Origin: Steromphala cineraria | Lineage: Eukaryota > Mollusca > Gastropoda > Trochida > Trochidae | DNA length: 64,000 nt | NCBI GenBank assembly: GCA_916613615.1 | Contig: OU744730.1 | Span: forward strand, 35,077,315 to 35,141,314 | Direction of reading: 5' to 3' | Part shown: one piece after another, positions 53,423 to 63,394 of the stretch | Layout: each line of letters begins with the position of its first letter | How positions within the stretch are numbered: the stretch's first letter is position 1 | Position numbers and translations under genes: made by a program | The notes under the pieces: generated by a model | What the model saw: only the letters and a program-made list of their open reading frames with translations | Databases searched by the model: none | What the model was told of the DNA's origin: nothing

Positions 53423-54492
53423 TCACTCTCGGTCACGACACAAAACTGCTTGCGGGAAGGTCACATTTTTGACTTCCCTAAAATAAAACTTGTAAAAGTC
53501 CCTGCTGGACGACCAATTAGCCGTTTTCAGAATTTCTGCTAGAGAACATCCAGCCATCATGGTGGCAGATGCTGCCGCTCCCCTAAAGGAATGAGCCTTG
53601 AACTCATTGTTCACTCCACTTAGATGCAAAACGTCTTTCAACCACCTAGCTACTGTAGATGTAGAAACTGATTCAAATGTCCTGTAGGATATCAATAATT
53701 TATCAGTCTTCCGAACCTTCCTGGTTCTCTCAATATAGTGTAGCAAGAAATGCATAGGACACAGCCCCTCATCTTGAGGAAAATGTAACACTTCTAGTGT
53801 AAAAGCCTTCCCTTGTTTCGAGGTTTTCAACAATGAATCAAACGTAAAAACTATCTTCGTTTCACACACTTTCATGTTCGAAAGACACAAATTTACTAAG
53901 GTCTGCGCACGCGGTGCTGTTGTGAGGGCAACTAGTGCAACTACCTTATACGTTAACAGTCTTAAAGACAAATTTTTCTTATCCCCCAATTTCTGCAGAT
54001 AACCAATTACAACAGAAACATCCCATGTAAACTTATACCTGGGCTTACTAGGAATAATATTAAGAAGACCTCTCATGAACCTAGGTACATAAACTAAATG
54101 ATCACACCACTTCTTCCCCAAAAGCTTTAGGGTTTGTACTAAACGCACTTGTGAGTGTTAATAACACTGTAGAGCTTTCCTTGAATAAACAGTTCATGAA
54201 GATAGTTTAACAGTGCTACCTCAGTCGTATGAAAGGGACAGGAACCCCTCTCAGCACACCAAACACAGAACTTCCGCCATGCCAGGTCATATTGTTCACA
54301 CGTGTCGGGTCGCCATGTACTTGTGATGACCTTGATAATTCCTGGAGAAAGTCCATGGACCTGCAACGATTGCCTGATACAGTTGTTGCGACTAACGTCA
54401 TTGATCTTCCCATGGGATGTTCCAACCCGCTGTGAGGCATGGTGAGGAGGTCCTTGTGACGGGGTAACCTGATGGGAAGAGAAATCAAGCAT
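53423..54492 (-). pseudogene. DIRS-2 tyrosine recombinase (one frameshift)
   Basis: 54492-54139 holds the core-binding domain ('DTCEQYDLAWRKFCVWCAER', 'LLNYLHELF', 'INTHKC'). 54148-53423 holds the catalytic domain: Arg in 'LTTAPRAQTLVNL', His-x-x-Arg in 'HSFRGAAAS', the 'ILKTANWSS' Trp and the nucleophile region 'FYKFYFREV'. All expected catalytic residues are visible. A one-base shift near 54145 joins the halves. It would integrate the closed-circle DNA intermediate. Confidence 0.9.
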
Positions 54493-55000
54493 TCAAGTAA
54501 CTGTGGAAACCACATCTCTGATGGCCGAAACGGAACTATCAGCAAGGCCATCACTACCCTATCTACAACAATCTTGTTAAGCACTTTCCCTAATAAACAA
54601 AAAGGTGGGAAAATGTAAGGTTGATTGATTGTCCAAGAGAAAGAAAGTGCGTCAACACAAAAACACCCTGGTTGAGGAAACCAGGAAACAAACTTTGGTA
54701 TCTTAAAATTCAATGAAGACGCAAACAAGTCAATATCTGGCTGAAAAGACATGCAGGTTATCCTTGAGAAAATGTCTAACTTTAGGCTCCATTCAGTTGT
54801 GTCTGAAAAATTTCTTGACAGGAAATCTGCATTCACATTAAACCTCCCTGGCAAGTACTGAGCTGTGATGGATATCTGCCTATCAAAACACCAAGTCAAA
54901 ATCTCTTTAGCTAAGTTATCAATTCTCTGAGAAGTCATTCCGCCAAAACTGCTGACATATGAACATGCAGTATTATTATCTTACTGTATCAAAACGTGAA
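54480..55000 (-). pseudogene. DIRS-2 RNase H and following region
   Basis: 'ITAQYLPGRFNVNADFLSRN' (end of RNase H) is followed by 'PDIDLFASSLNFKIPKFVSW', 'DALSFSW' and 'IFPPFCLLGKVLNKI', conserved downstream of DIRS RNase H. The frame overlaps the recombinase frame on the same strand, as is usual for these elements. Confidence 0.85.
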
Positions 55001-55250
55001 TACCTAAAGCGATACTGAAGAAAGACCTGAGAGCCTTAAATAAAGCGAGAAATTCAAGATAATTAATATGACCAGTCTCACTTTCTAACCATCTCCCGCT
55101 TGCATGCTGCTCACTATGCACCCCATCCGAGAGTAGAGGCATCTGTCTGGATAACTGAACTTACTGGTATCCTCCTAATAGGCTTACCGTTTTCTTTTCC
55201 TACATTACGAAACCACCACCTTAATTCAGTTTTGGCAGAATCAGATAAAG

Positions 55251-56130
55251 TCAAAATGTGTTCGAAAGAACCAAAGCGTGACAAACAATCCCTGATGAAA
55301 GGCCACGAAGTTTCTCCCTTTCAAGTACCCTGTAGTGTAATTGAGCTTTATCCACAGCCTGAAAAGCATTGATAGTTAACCCAATAAAGGATGCTAGCTC
55401 TCTAACAACAACTGTTTCTTTTCCTAGCAATTCTGACGCCATGTGCTTAATTTTGTCAACCTTGTGGTCTGGTAGGAACACCTTAAACAGCTTCGAGTCA
55501 ACAATGTAACCAAGAAATCTTATTCTCTGAGTAGGAATTGACTGAGACTTCTTCCAGTTTACCTGAAACCCTAGTTCTGCCAAGGTTTCCGCAACAATAT
55601 GAAATTCCTTTCTACAGTGGAGCTCCTTCTGGTTAGCTATCAAAGCGTCATCAAGATAATAAGCAGATCGAATGGATTGCTGACGAAATGATGAAAAAAT
55701 TGGTCTTAATATTTTGGTAAAAACTCGTGAGCTGAACTCAATCCAAAGGGAAGGGCTACAAATTTGTATAACTGACCATCCCAAGAAAACTTCAAATATT
55801 TTTGATAATCTTCATGGATAGGAATCGTAAAATAAGCATCTCTCATGTCTAAAGATGTAAAGAAATCACCTTCCCTAATCAAATCTAAGACTGATGAAAA
55901 ACTTTCTTGCTTGAAATGCTCATAAGAGACAAAATGATTAAGATATCTCAGATTACTTACTGGCCGAAAAGTGCCATTCGGTTTTGGTACAAGAAATATG
56001 TTTGAGATAAACTGACCAGACTCCTTAACTGTCTGAACAACTGCCCCTTTACTCACAAGCTTTTCTATTTCACTTTTCACTATATCATGCTCCTCTAAGG
56101 AACTTTGTGCTGATATGGCCAGTCATCAAA
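55251..56130 (-). pseudogene. DIRS-2 reverse transcriptase (one frameshift)
   Basis: 56080-55706 contains 'EKLVSKGAVVQTV', 'NIFLVPKPNGTFRPVSNLRY', motif A 'FFTSLDMRDAYFTIPI' and 'ALPFGLSSA'. 55784-55251 continues one frame over with motif C 'YYLDDALIANQ', 'LGFQVNWKKSQ' and 'RIRFLGYIVD'. The break is near 55735, at the 'LSSA' codons. Both catalytic Asp blocks are intact. Confidence 0.92.
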
Positions 56131-56349
56131 TTCAACTGCATAACCCTGAATAGAGTTCAACACCCAAGTATCAGTTGTGAATTTCATCCACTGAGAAACA
56201 CGTCCTTTAGTACCAGCTACAGCACTCACCTGATGCACACCTGATGTGACTAGTTGTGATGTCCCTCGTTTGGGGGTGGCCTGGACTGTGTGGAGGCTGA
56301 ATTGGCCCCTCCCATAGTATGGTGCCGGCCTCCTCCTGTATCCAAAACC

Positions 56350-57492
56350 TCATCCCCTGACGGTCTGGCCTGTCTGCTGCGATAAGGAGCCATATCTGTG
56401 TCCTCTAGAAAACCTGAAACCCATAGCAGGTCCATGCTGGCCAAGTTTAGAACCTGATTCGCAGCTTTTGATTTCTTTCTCAATGTTATCGCCAAAAAGG
56501 AGTGTAGTGATTGGAGTTTTGATATTACACAAGGCTGCATATTGCCGTTTCAAATTGGGACGCAGCACGTACCGCCTTCTGACGCTCATAAGAAATTGTG
56601 CCTGCCCAGAGTTAATGAGTCTTGAACGCACTGCTTTAGCTCTGGGTTGAAATTGCCTTTCAGCAACCCGGCCAACTTAAGGATTGGAACCATACTTGTA
56701 CTTGTTTTGAATCTGTTTTAGACCCTGATCCATTGACTGAGCGCGCTTGCCTATTTCTGAGTAAACTTCGACATTGACAGAAGGGGCTGCTATCTTCCCT
56801 GCATTCTGTGGAATGGGGTACTTGTCCACTATCACATTGACCGCACACTGCGCTGTACAGGATACCCCAACAAGGTCTGCCAAGGACTGGTTTATTGGAT
56901 CTCCCCTTCTTGGTGCTCTTAACGTAGGCAGTTGCCACTCAGAGTTGTCTAAACCGTCATTACCTGCAGTGTCATTGAACAATGAGCACTCGCTCCAATC
57001 TTTATCCACACCGGCATAGGGTTGAGCTGGGCAGGGCTGGGAATCTAGAAAACCTTCATCAGGTAGCATTTGATCATCATCAGTTTGATCTACAAAATCG
57101 CACGCATTAAGATTAACTGCATCATCGGCGCCTTGCGCTGCAACATCACTTTGTACCATGCCTAATTTCTGCTTTAACAGCGCTAAGTCTTCCACAGACA
57201 AATCAAGCAGCGCAACATTCCTAACGCTAGCAGAGCTGCTTGCAACCGCAACAGCCTTACAAGAAGCTTTCCTCTTTTTACTCTGTTTACAAGCTTTGCC
57301 CTTCTTTAGTTTCCGGTCATCGACCGCAACTTGCGCCTTATCAACATTGCTTTTATGCTCTCTTCTAGTTGAAACTCTAGCCGCTTGACTATCAATGCCA
57401 ACGAAGGTAACATTCTCATTTAATTCTTCACCTGACTCACCCTCTAGGGAAAGAGTGTCGTTCTCACGACAAGCCATGTCTGTAACAAACAA
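56350..57492 (-). pseudogene. DIRS-2 gag-like ORF1 (one frameshift)
   Basis: 57492-56677 is an acidic, low-complexity N-terminus followed by 'SLADLVGVSCTAQCAVNVIV' and 'NVEVYSEIGKRAQSMDQGLK', found in DIRS ORF1. After a shift near 56650 it continues 'RRRYVLRPNLKRQYAALCN', 'TTLLFGDNIEKEI' and 'SKLG', with an Arg/Gly-rich end. It is thought to act as the nucleic-acid-binding structural protein. Confidence 0.85.
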
Positions 57493-57699
57493 AATGGCAA
57501 CTGAGAAACCACGCGAACCTAAGTACTGGCCGAAAAGTTAATAAATTAAACAACACTGCAAAAGCATTCACAAGGACAACGTCCAAGCACAAATAAGATA
57601 TACTAACACCAACGTGTCAGACGCCAGTTCAACAACCAAAGCTGGTCAACTCACCTGAAGATGTGCGACACAACCGCACAGTTCGGGCGCTGAAGCAAA

Positions 57700-57842
57700 T
57701 ATGATACGGCATGGGCATTCACATGACTTGGTGGTAGGTCACATGGTCGGTGGTCACATGTTTTACATTTTTCTATAAATAGCGCTGGTCTACGGGTAGA
57801 GAAGCAATATGCTAAATGAATATGTGAAGCCGAAGGCTTATG
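57700..57842. repeat. DIRS-2 right inverted terminal repeat
   Basis: Reverse complement of 52951-53098 with a few substitutions. Confidence 0.93.
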
Positions 57843-57852
57843 GGAAATAATG

Positions 57853-57930
57853 ATTGATGACAGATGATTGATGTTAAATGATTGATGCTAAATGACTGAT
57901 GATGGTGATGGTGATGGTGATGATGATGTT
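57853..57930. repeat. TGATGG/TGATTGA simple repeat, right part
   Basis: 'ATTGATGACAGATGATTGATG' style units continue from the DIRS-2 end nearly to the exon 3 acceptor, ending in (GATGGT)n. Confidence 0.85.
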
Positions 57931-57939
57931 TGATTTCAG

Positions 57940-58146
57940 TTGAGGTTAGAAACAAGAAGAAAAACACTACTTGAGTACCAAAGACGACAAAAAGAACTGT
58001 ATCCTTCCCTTGAACGTTTCAGGCTGTTTGATGTACAAGAAAAGCATTCAGCCAGAAGACAACCACACATACAGTTCAAAAGGAAACATCTTAAAGAGCC
58101 ACTCCGTGAGTTTTCAGGGGTCATATATGGCAAACTTGACCAATAG
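57940..58146 (+). CDS. Host gene, coding exon 3 and stop
   Basis: Acceptor TGATTTCAG|TTGAGG follows a T/G-rich simple repeat rather than a classic pyrimidine tract. 68 codons then TAG at 58144-58146. It encodes a strongly basic stretch ('LRLETRRKTLLEYQRRQKEL') and ends 'REFSGVIYGKLDQ'. The helical Lys/Arg/Glu pattern continues from exon 2. A candidate AATAAA signal is at 58570-58575. Confidence 0.82.
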   Translation: MRLETRRKTLLEYQRRQKELYPSLERFRLFDVQEKHSARRQPHIQFKRKHLKEPLREFSGVIYGKLDQ

Positions 58147-58569
58147 TTTAATCTGATCAAATGCATCGATTGTTACAGGAAGGTATCACTTGCTAGATAA
58201 TCAATGTCTTATATGACAACAAGAAGGTTGGAATTTAGGATCAATCAAACGTAATTTTGGAAAGTTGTCTAAAGCAGTCAGAATGAAATTGACGAGTTGA
58301 TCATGTTTGCTAAGTTAACTAGTATCCATGTAAGTTGAACAAGTGAATTTAGCTTTTGCAAACAGATATGAATGTTTTAAGAATTTCATCGAAAAAAACT
58401 TTTTATCATATAATTGGCATTTGGGAATGAATCTGAGATATTTTAAATCAATATCATGAATTATGACATTTCGTTCGTATCAAAGTAGGTGATGAAAATC
58501 ACAGAGTGGCTCTTTAAAGAATTTTTCTACAAGTGTGCTTTTTAGAATGTTATTTGAAATTATGAATAT

Positions 58570-58575
58570 AATAAA
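58570..58575 (+). terminator. Candidate polyadenylation signal of the host gene
   Basis: AATAAA 424 bases after the stop codon. Such hexamers are common in AT-rich DNA, so this is only a candidate. Confidence 0.35.
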
Positions 58576-58579
58576 ATGA

Positions 58580-58780
58580 TAAAATGATATAAGCTTTGAT
58601 AAGATAAAGTTGCTGATTTCATTGTAAATTCATCAATCTTGATGAATTTATTTATTCTTTTGAATAATGTTAGCTATGTTATCAATCTATATTAAAATAT
58701 TTGAATTTTCATATTTGTATACTAAGTGGTCATTCTGTCCGTTATTCTAAACAGTTAGGTCTAGATCAACCAAACTTTGC
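58580..58780. other. Downstream flank of the host gene
   Basis: AT-rich; nothing assigned. Confidence 0.4.
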
Positions 58781-58784
58781 ACAC

Positions 58785-59273
58785 TTGGGGTGACTATTGA
58801 ACCCCAAGGGACTATTGTGATAGCGATAGTTTATCATGAGTAACTATTGCAATAGCAAAACTCTATTGCAGGGTACTAATGCAATAGCTATTGCAATAGT
58901 TTGTCAATTAAGGAAAGGCAGAGTTTACTGATTTGTTTGTGATGATTCAAACTCGACCGCACTTGTGGAAGTCGTAATCAAAATTGGCAACAAGAAGGTT
59001 ATCTATTTTATCTTCTTGTTGCTACTTTTAGCTCTCAGCGATCTGTTTAAAGTGTTCCATTTTTTTCCAAATGTTAAAAGATATTTTTTTTTGTGAAATT
59101 AACTTTTAAAATTGAACTCAACAACTGAAGTGACCAGAATGTCGTAATATCGATAGTAAGACGTGCTATCGATACTATTGATTGCTGCAAAAAAATTATT
59201 ATTGATAAGGAACTATTGGCAAGAACTATCATGATAAGTCGCTAGTTTGAATTATCATTACACCCCTGTTGTT
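58785..59273. mobile_element. Possible hAT remnant with subterminal ATAG-type repeats
   Basis: The right end, read in reverse, is CAGGGGTGTAATGATAATTC, similar to widespread hAT ends. A weaker 'GGGGTGACTATTGA' starts the left side. The interior repeats 'CTATTGCAATAG'. No target duplication was identified. Confidence 0.35.
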
Positions 59274-59299
59274 TACCATAACCTTTTAGTTTAGACTAA

Positions 59300-59600
59300 T
59301 TTAGAATTTTCAAACCTGTAAGGCCCGCTGGTCTTATGGCATGGCATTGTGTCCGGCATCCATCAGTCAATCACTGTATCCTTTGTCTGTCGTCTTCTTT
59401 TTCAGAAGAATAAGGCCCAGTAAACAGAAACCGTGTGTGTTTACTCCTTGATTCGTGTGGATTATGATTTATAACTTTGGTGGCCTTATGACCCCTCATT
59501 AGTGCCACAGGGCCCACACCCTTAAAACCTATTTTCAAGTTCTTCTCCAGAACCATAAGGCCTAGAAAGCTGAAATTTTGTACACTGACTCCTTGACTTT
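59300..59600 (+). repeat. Interspersed repeat related to 16865-17060
   Basis: 'CTTAAAACCTATTTTCAAG', 'TTCTTCTCCAGAACC' and 'AAGGCCTAGAAAGCTG' follow the same order as at 16930-16990. Confidence 0.6.
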
Positions 59601-59664
59601 ACTGCCGGAAATGCAGGAAAAATGCTTTTCCGCCCTTAAACTAAACTTTGTATATATATAAAGA

Positions 59665-61125
59665 AAATTTGATACCAAATATCTACTCATGCGACAGCTA
59701 CCTAATCTAGCCTGTCATGATTTTCACTTTAATATCACATGAAAGGTCTCTTTACAGGTAAAATAATGAAAAACTTTAAAAATCTTAGTTTCAAATTTTC
59801 TGAAACAGTTAATAGCTTCTCTGATAACATGATCATGGCCTTGTCTCACACGACAATCGCACGCACATCAGGCGTGTAGGGGTCGTCTAAAATAATATGT
59901 TTCCATTTACCGATATCTATCAAAACAATTTTTGTTCAAATCTTATGAATAAAGTTATTCAAAGTTGAGAGCAACTTTGAAATTAAGCTAGCCATCCTTT
60001 TACAAATTTTTGAACAACTATATAATCTAAACAACATAATCTGAAGATCTTTAATTTATCTCCTTATTCGATTTTGAGATGACACTCTCCATGTTCAATA
60101 TTAACGGCGGTGAAGAGTTGTTTGCTTTGAGTTTAAATTATATGTTTTCTTTGTAAATATTTTCTTTACTCACTAACATACACAATCAAGTGTAAATATC
60201 ACAGATGTGTCTTTTGTAGCTTGAACTTTATCAATCGTTGACCCCATTTGCATACATCTAAAGCCTTTATCAGATTTCTGTTGTTAGACTTGTTTTTCTT
60301 CAATTATTCTCCTGTAAACCGTTATTTGAAAATATTCTACAATCACAAATATAAATTTCCTAGACAGGTAGTCATGATTTAGTAGATATTTCCATAACAT
60401 ATCGTTTGATTTTCAGTCAAATTAAAGTAAACCCCAAAAACCTTTTTAGGCTTTGCGTAGAAAGATGGTGTCTTCATTGCACTTGTTATGTTATTAATGT
60501 CTCTTTTTCATCTCCATTTCTTAAAATGTTTTCACATTTTCAACATGACTGTCTTGATTGTAGCATGTTGTCATTGGGCTTGAATGTCATTATCACTACT
60601 TCTCCTTGGGTCATCTTTATCATTCCCCTTTTTATGTTTTGATGCTTTTTCCTGAATTTTGTTTGTTGTTTTAGCATTTTTCCCATTAACCCTCACGATG
60701 CTGATATATATTTTTGCTCTACGAGCCCCCGTGGCTGAATTTTCTTGTACGGTGCCAGCCACTGTTATATGCTGATTAGCACCGCTGGCTGAATATTTTT
60801 CTGTATCGAGTCGCGTACGTTTTTACAAGACATGGCATATTTACATCGCGAAGGGGGGATAAAAAAGTTCGTTCCTTACAATTCTAAGTCGCCAATCCCA
60901 TAAATAAATGGCCAATACGTATCCCAAACTTTCAATGGAATTTCTATCACAAGTGGAACGGTTTCGATATTGAAAGTTTAAGTTGTCTTCATTTCGACCG
61001 CCATTATTAAATAAATTTTGACCACGCATGCGCTGTATTACTACAGTAGGAATCACTGAATGTTCCGCTTCACAACCACATACAAATTATTTCGAAGAAT
61101 TCTTTAGAACCATTATTTCAACGAT
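59665..61125. other. No gene seen
   Basis: AT-rich sequence with short scattered frames, none with splice context or recognisable motifs. Confidence 0.5.
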
Positions 61126-61129
61126 TTGA

Positions 61130-62600
61130 AAATTGTCTTTATTTCAAAGCTAATAAAATCATATAAATACTGAACGTGCATATGCAAAATATATATGTAC
61201 TTAGAGATAATTTATCGGTCTTTATGGTGATATGTTTTCGTCAGAATACGCCCTCCTGAAGGCAAGATATACGTTGCCAAAGTTAGTGAGAAAATTAGCT
61301 TGAAAACGTTCCGCTGTGCAGAGAGTTATAAGCGAAAGAATCCCCCTGGGGCACTCATGTGGCCCTAGCACGTGCAGGCGAAAGTGTTAGACTTGCTGTC
61401 AAATTCACTGTCGCGCATGCGAAAATTGTCTTAAATTTGAGCTTGATAAATAGCTTACTATTATGGGTAAAAATATAAATTTTATATGAGATCGAAGGGC
61501 ATTTATTCCTCTTTATGATCATATAAATGATGTTCCAATGTATAGCATGATATAGAAGAAATGAAATAAGAGTGTAGGGTACCATCAGCTATTGAAAACA
61601 GACTTTGATAATCACATATTTGCGATATTTGTCGTATCTCGCTACACGTTTTTTTACATTGCAAATATGCAAACAATATACAAGATTTGAGATAATTCTT
61701 TTGTCTTTACGATGATATAAAAATTATAAAAATACATTGATTGGTTCAGAACACAGAAATGATATAAGCGGCTTACCCTCAGCTATTAGAGAACAAATTC
61801 TGATAATTGCGACAGTTGTCGCATCGTTTACCATTCCTTTATTTTAGCATGGAAAAATAAAAATTATATATGGAAACAACAACAATTCTTTTGTCTTCAT
61901 GGTGATATAAAAATTATAAAAAAGCGATGAGCGGTTCGAAAATATCGAGCAAGAAAGGAAGGGATGTAATAAAATCGCTGCACAGTTCAACTTGAATACG
62001 AACGAAGAAAGTAACTGTTTGTGCGGCTCTCGCTATGGGAAAAGTTTTCTTTGCATGTGCACAAACTTTACATTGAATAAAAGATCGTTCTTTACTCTTT
62101 ATTCTGATATATAAATTGTTGAAATGCGCTAAGTATTTCATGAGTTATATAAGTTATATAGCCGATGACACGTTATATATCAAAATAACGGCAATTCTTT
62201 TCTCTTTTCAATAATATGTAATGTTTCGGGCCGCGCCAATTAGTTATTGAGATATCAAGTCTCAAAGTTGCTCTATCACCTGGCCACTTATCTACGGATA
62301 TAACAAGTCAAAAGTTGATATTCATCTTTGTGCTTGTATAAATTATATATGGAATTGAAGACAATTCTTCAATCTTTATTTTGACAAAAAAAATAAATAA
62401 AAATGCTCCATATAGTTTTTGTGATATTTAGTGCGATGTAATGGTACAAAGCTGAGAATACCTGAAAATCACCGTTTTTTCACTGCTTGTAGTTTCATTA
62501 TTTCTTATAGCGCATGTAAATATTACACATCAAAATGACGACAATTCAATGCCCTTTTCAATAATGCCTTTTTTATTGAAATTCGCTCAAGAGTAAGTTT
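61130..62600. repeat. Highly degenerate tandem array, units about 170-200 bp
   Basis: A core like 'ATTCTTTTGTCTTTATGGTG' followed by 'ATATAAAAATTATAAA' recurs near 61199, 61495, 61697, 61882, 62085, 62197, 62367 and 62545. Spacing is mostly 170-200 bases. Units have diverged far, and the sequence between cores is only loosely alike. Confidence 0.55.
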
Positions 62601-62604
62601 GCCA

Positions 62605-63385
62605 CAGCGTGTGAGAGATAAGGTGTGCTTCTCTTATCTGTGCAAACTATGTAATCCCGTGCCCCGGGCGATGCATGCGCCTGTGGGCAATTAGTGACGC
62701 ATCGTGATTCTCGCTCCCGGACAGAGACCAATAAAAATTGGCGTTTTATTTTTATTATATATCATCTCTTGGCTTTTCATATACATTAAACTGTGTATTT
62801 TAAACTTCACCTAGTCACCTGCCCTCTCCCTTGTAAGAAGACAGGATAAAGCAAATAGGTTTGAAGAGACAGGAACGCGGGGGTAAAGAGTGCTCTGCCT
62901 GTCCCTCTGTGTGTCCCTCCCTCCCTCCCTCCCTGTCCAGCTTGTCATCAATATCAATCGGAACTTGTATGACTGATGTATTTTGATGACATTTAAATAT
63001 ATATTTATGGATACATTTTATTTGATTTGCACACAAAATTTATCAGTTATTCTTTAAATGAATATACATACGTATGTGTAGTTTATTAACTTTATTGTGA
63101 AAACCTTCTTAACATACCTTAACCTGAAAGTTTGGAAGACAATATTGGGCTGAAATCTATCATTGAAGAACAGGAGCAAACCAGTAATCAAAAAGTGAAA
63201 AGTTTTCTGCGTCGATATGAAAAATACAGGGTAAGTATTCTACAGCAGTTTGTATAATGTGCTCTTTAGGTGTTTTCTGCATGGGTTGAATAATGAAACT
63301 TATAAGAGTTTTGTGATAATTTTTATATTTAAAGTTATAATCAATACATATCAATACACTTTAATTTAATTGTATTTGGATAGTT
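62605..63385. other. No gene seen; (CCCT)n at 62914-62933
   Basis: Contains a CCCT simple repeat ('GTCCCTCCCTCCCTCCCTCC') and otherwise unassigned AT-rich sequence. Confidence 0.6.
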
Positions 63386-63394
63386 TGGTTGCAC

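Larger units (their letters stand above)
52899..57852 (-). mobile_element. DIRS-2: structurally complete tyrosine-recombinase retrotransposon
   Basis: Inverted terminal repeats of about 145 bases (52951-53098 and 57700-57842) flank gag, RT, RNase H and tyrosine recombinase on the minus strand. An internal complementary region (53221-53328) is complementary to both outer ends placed head to tail. This is the diagnostic DIRS layout that lets a linear copy be rebuilt as a circle. There is no target duplication, as expected for recombinase-mediated insertion. Each ORF has about one frameshift, so the copy is recently dead rather than ancient. It lies in intron 2, antisense to the host gene. Confidence 0.92.

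Noticed and set aside
57158..57388. Plus-strand hydrophobic frame
   Set aside because: Antisense shadow of the DIRS-2 gag low-complexity region.
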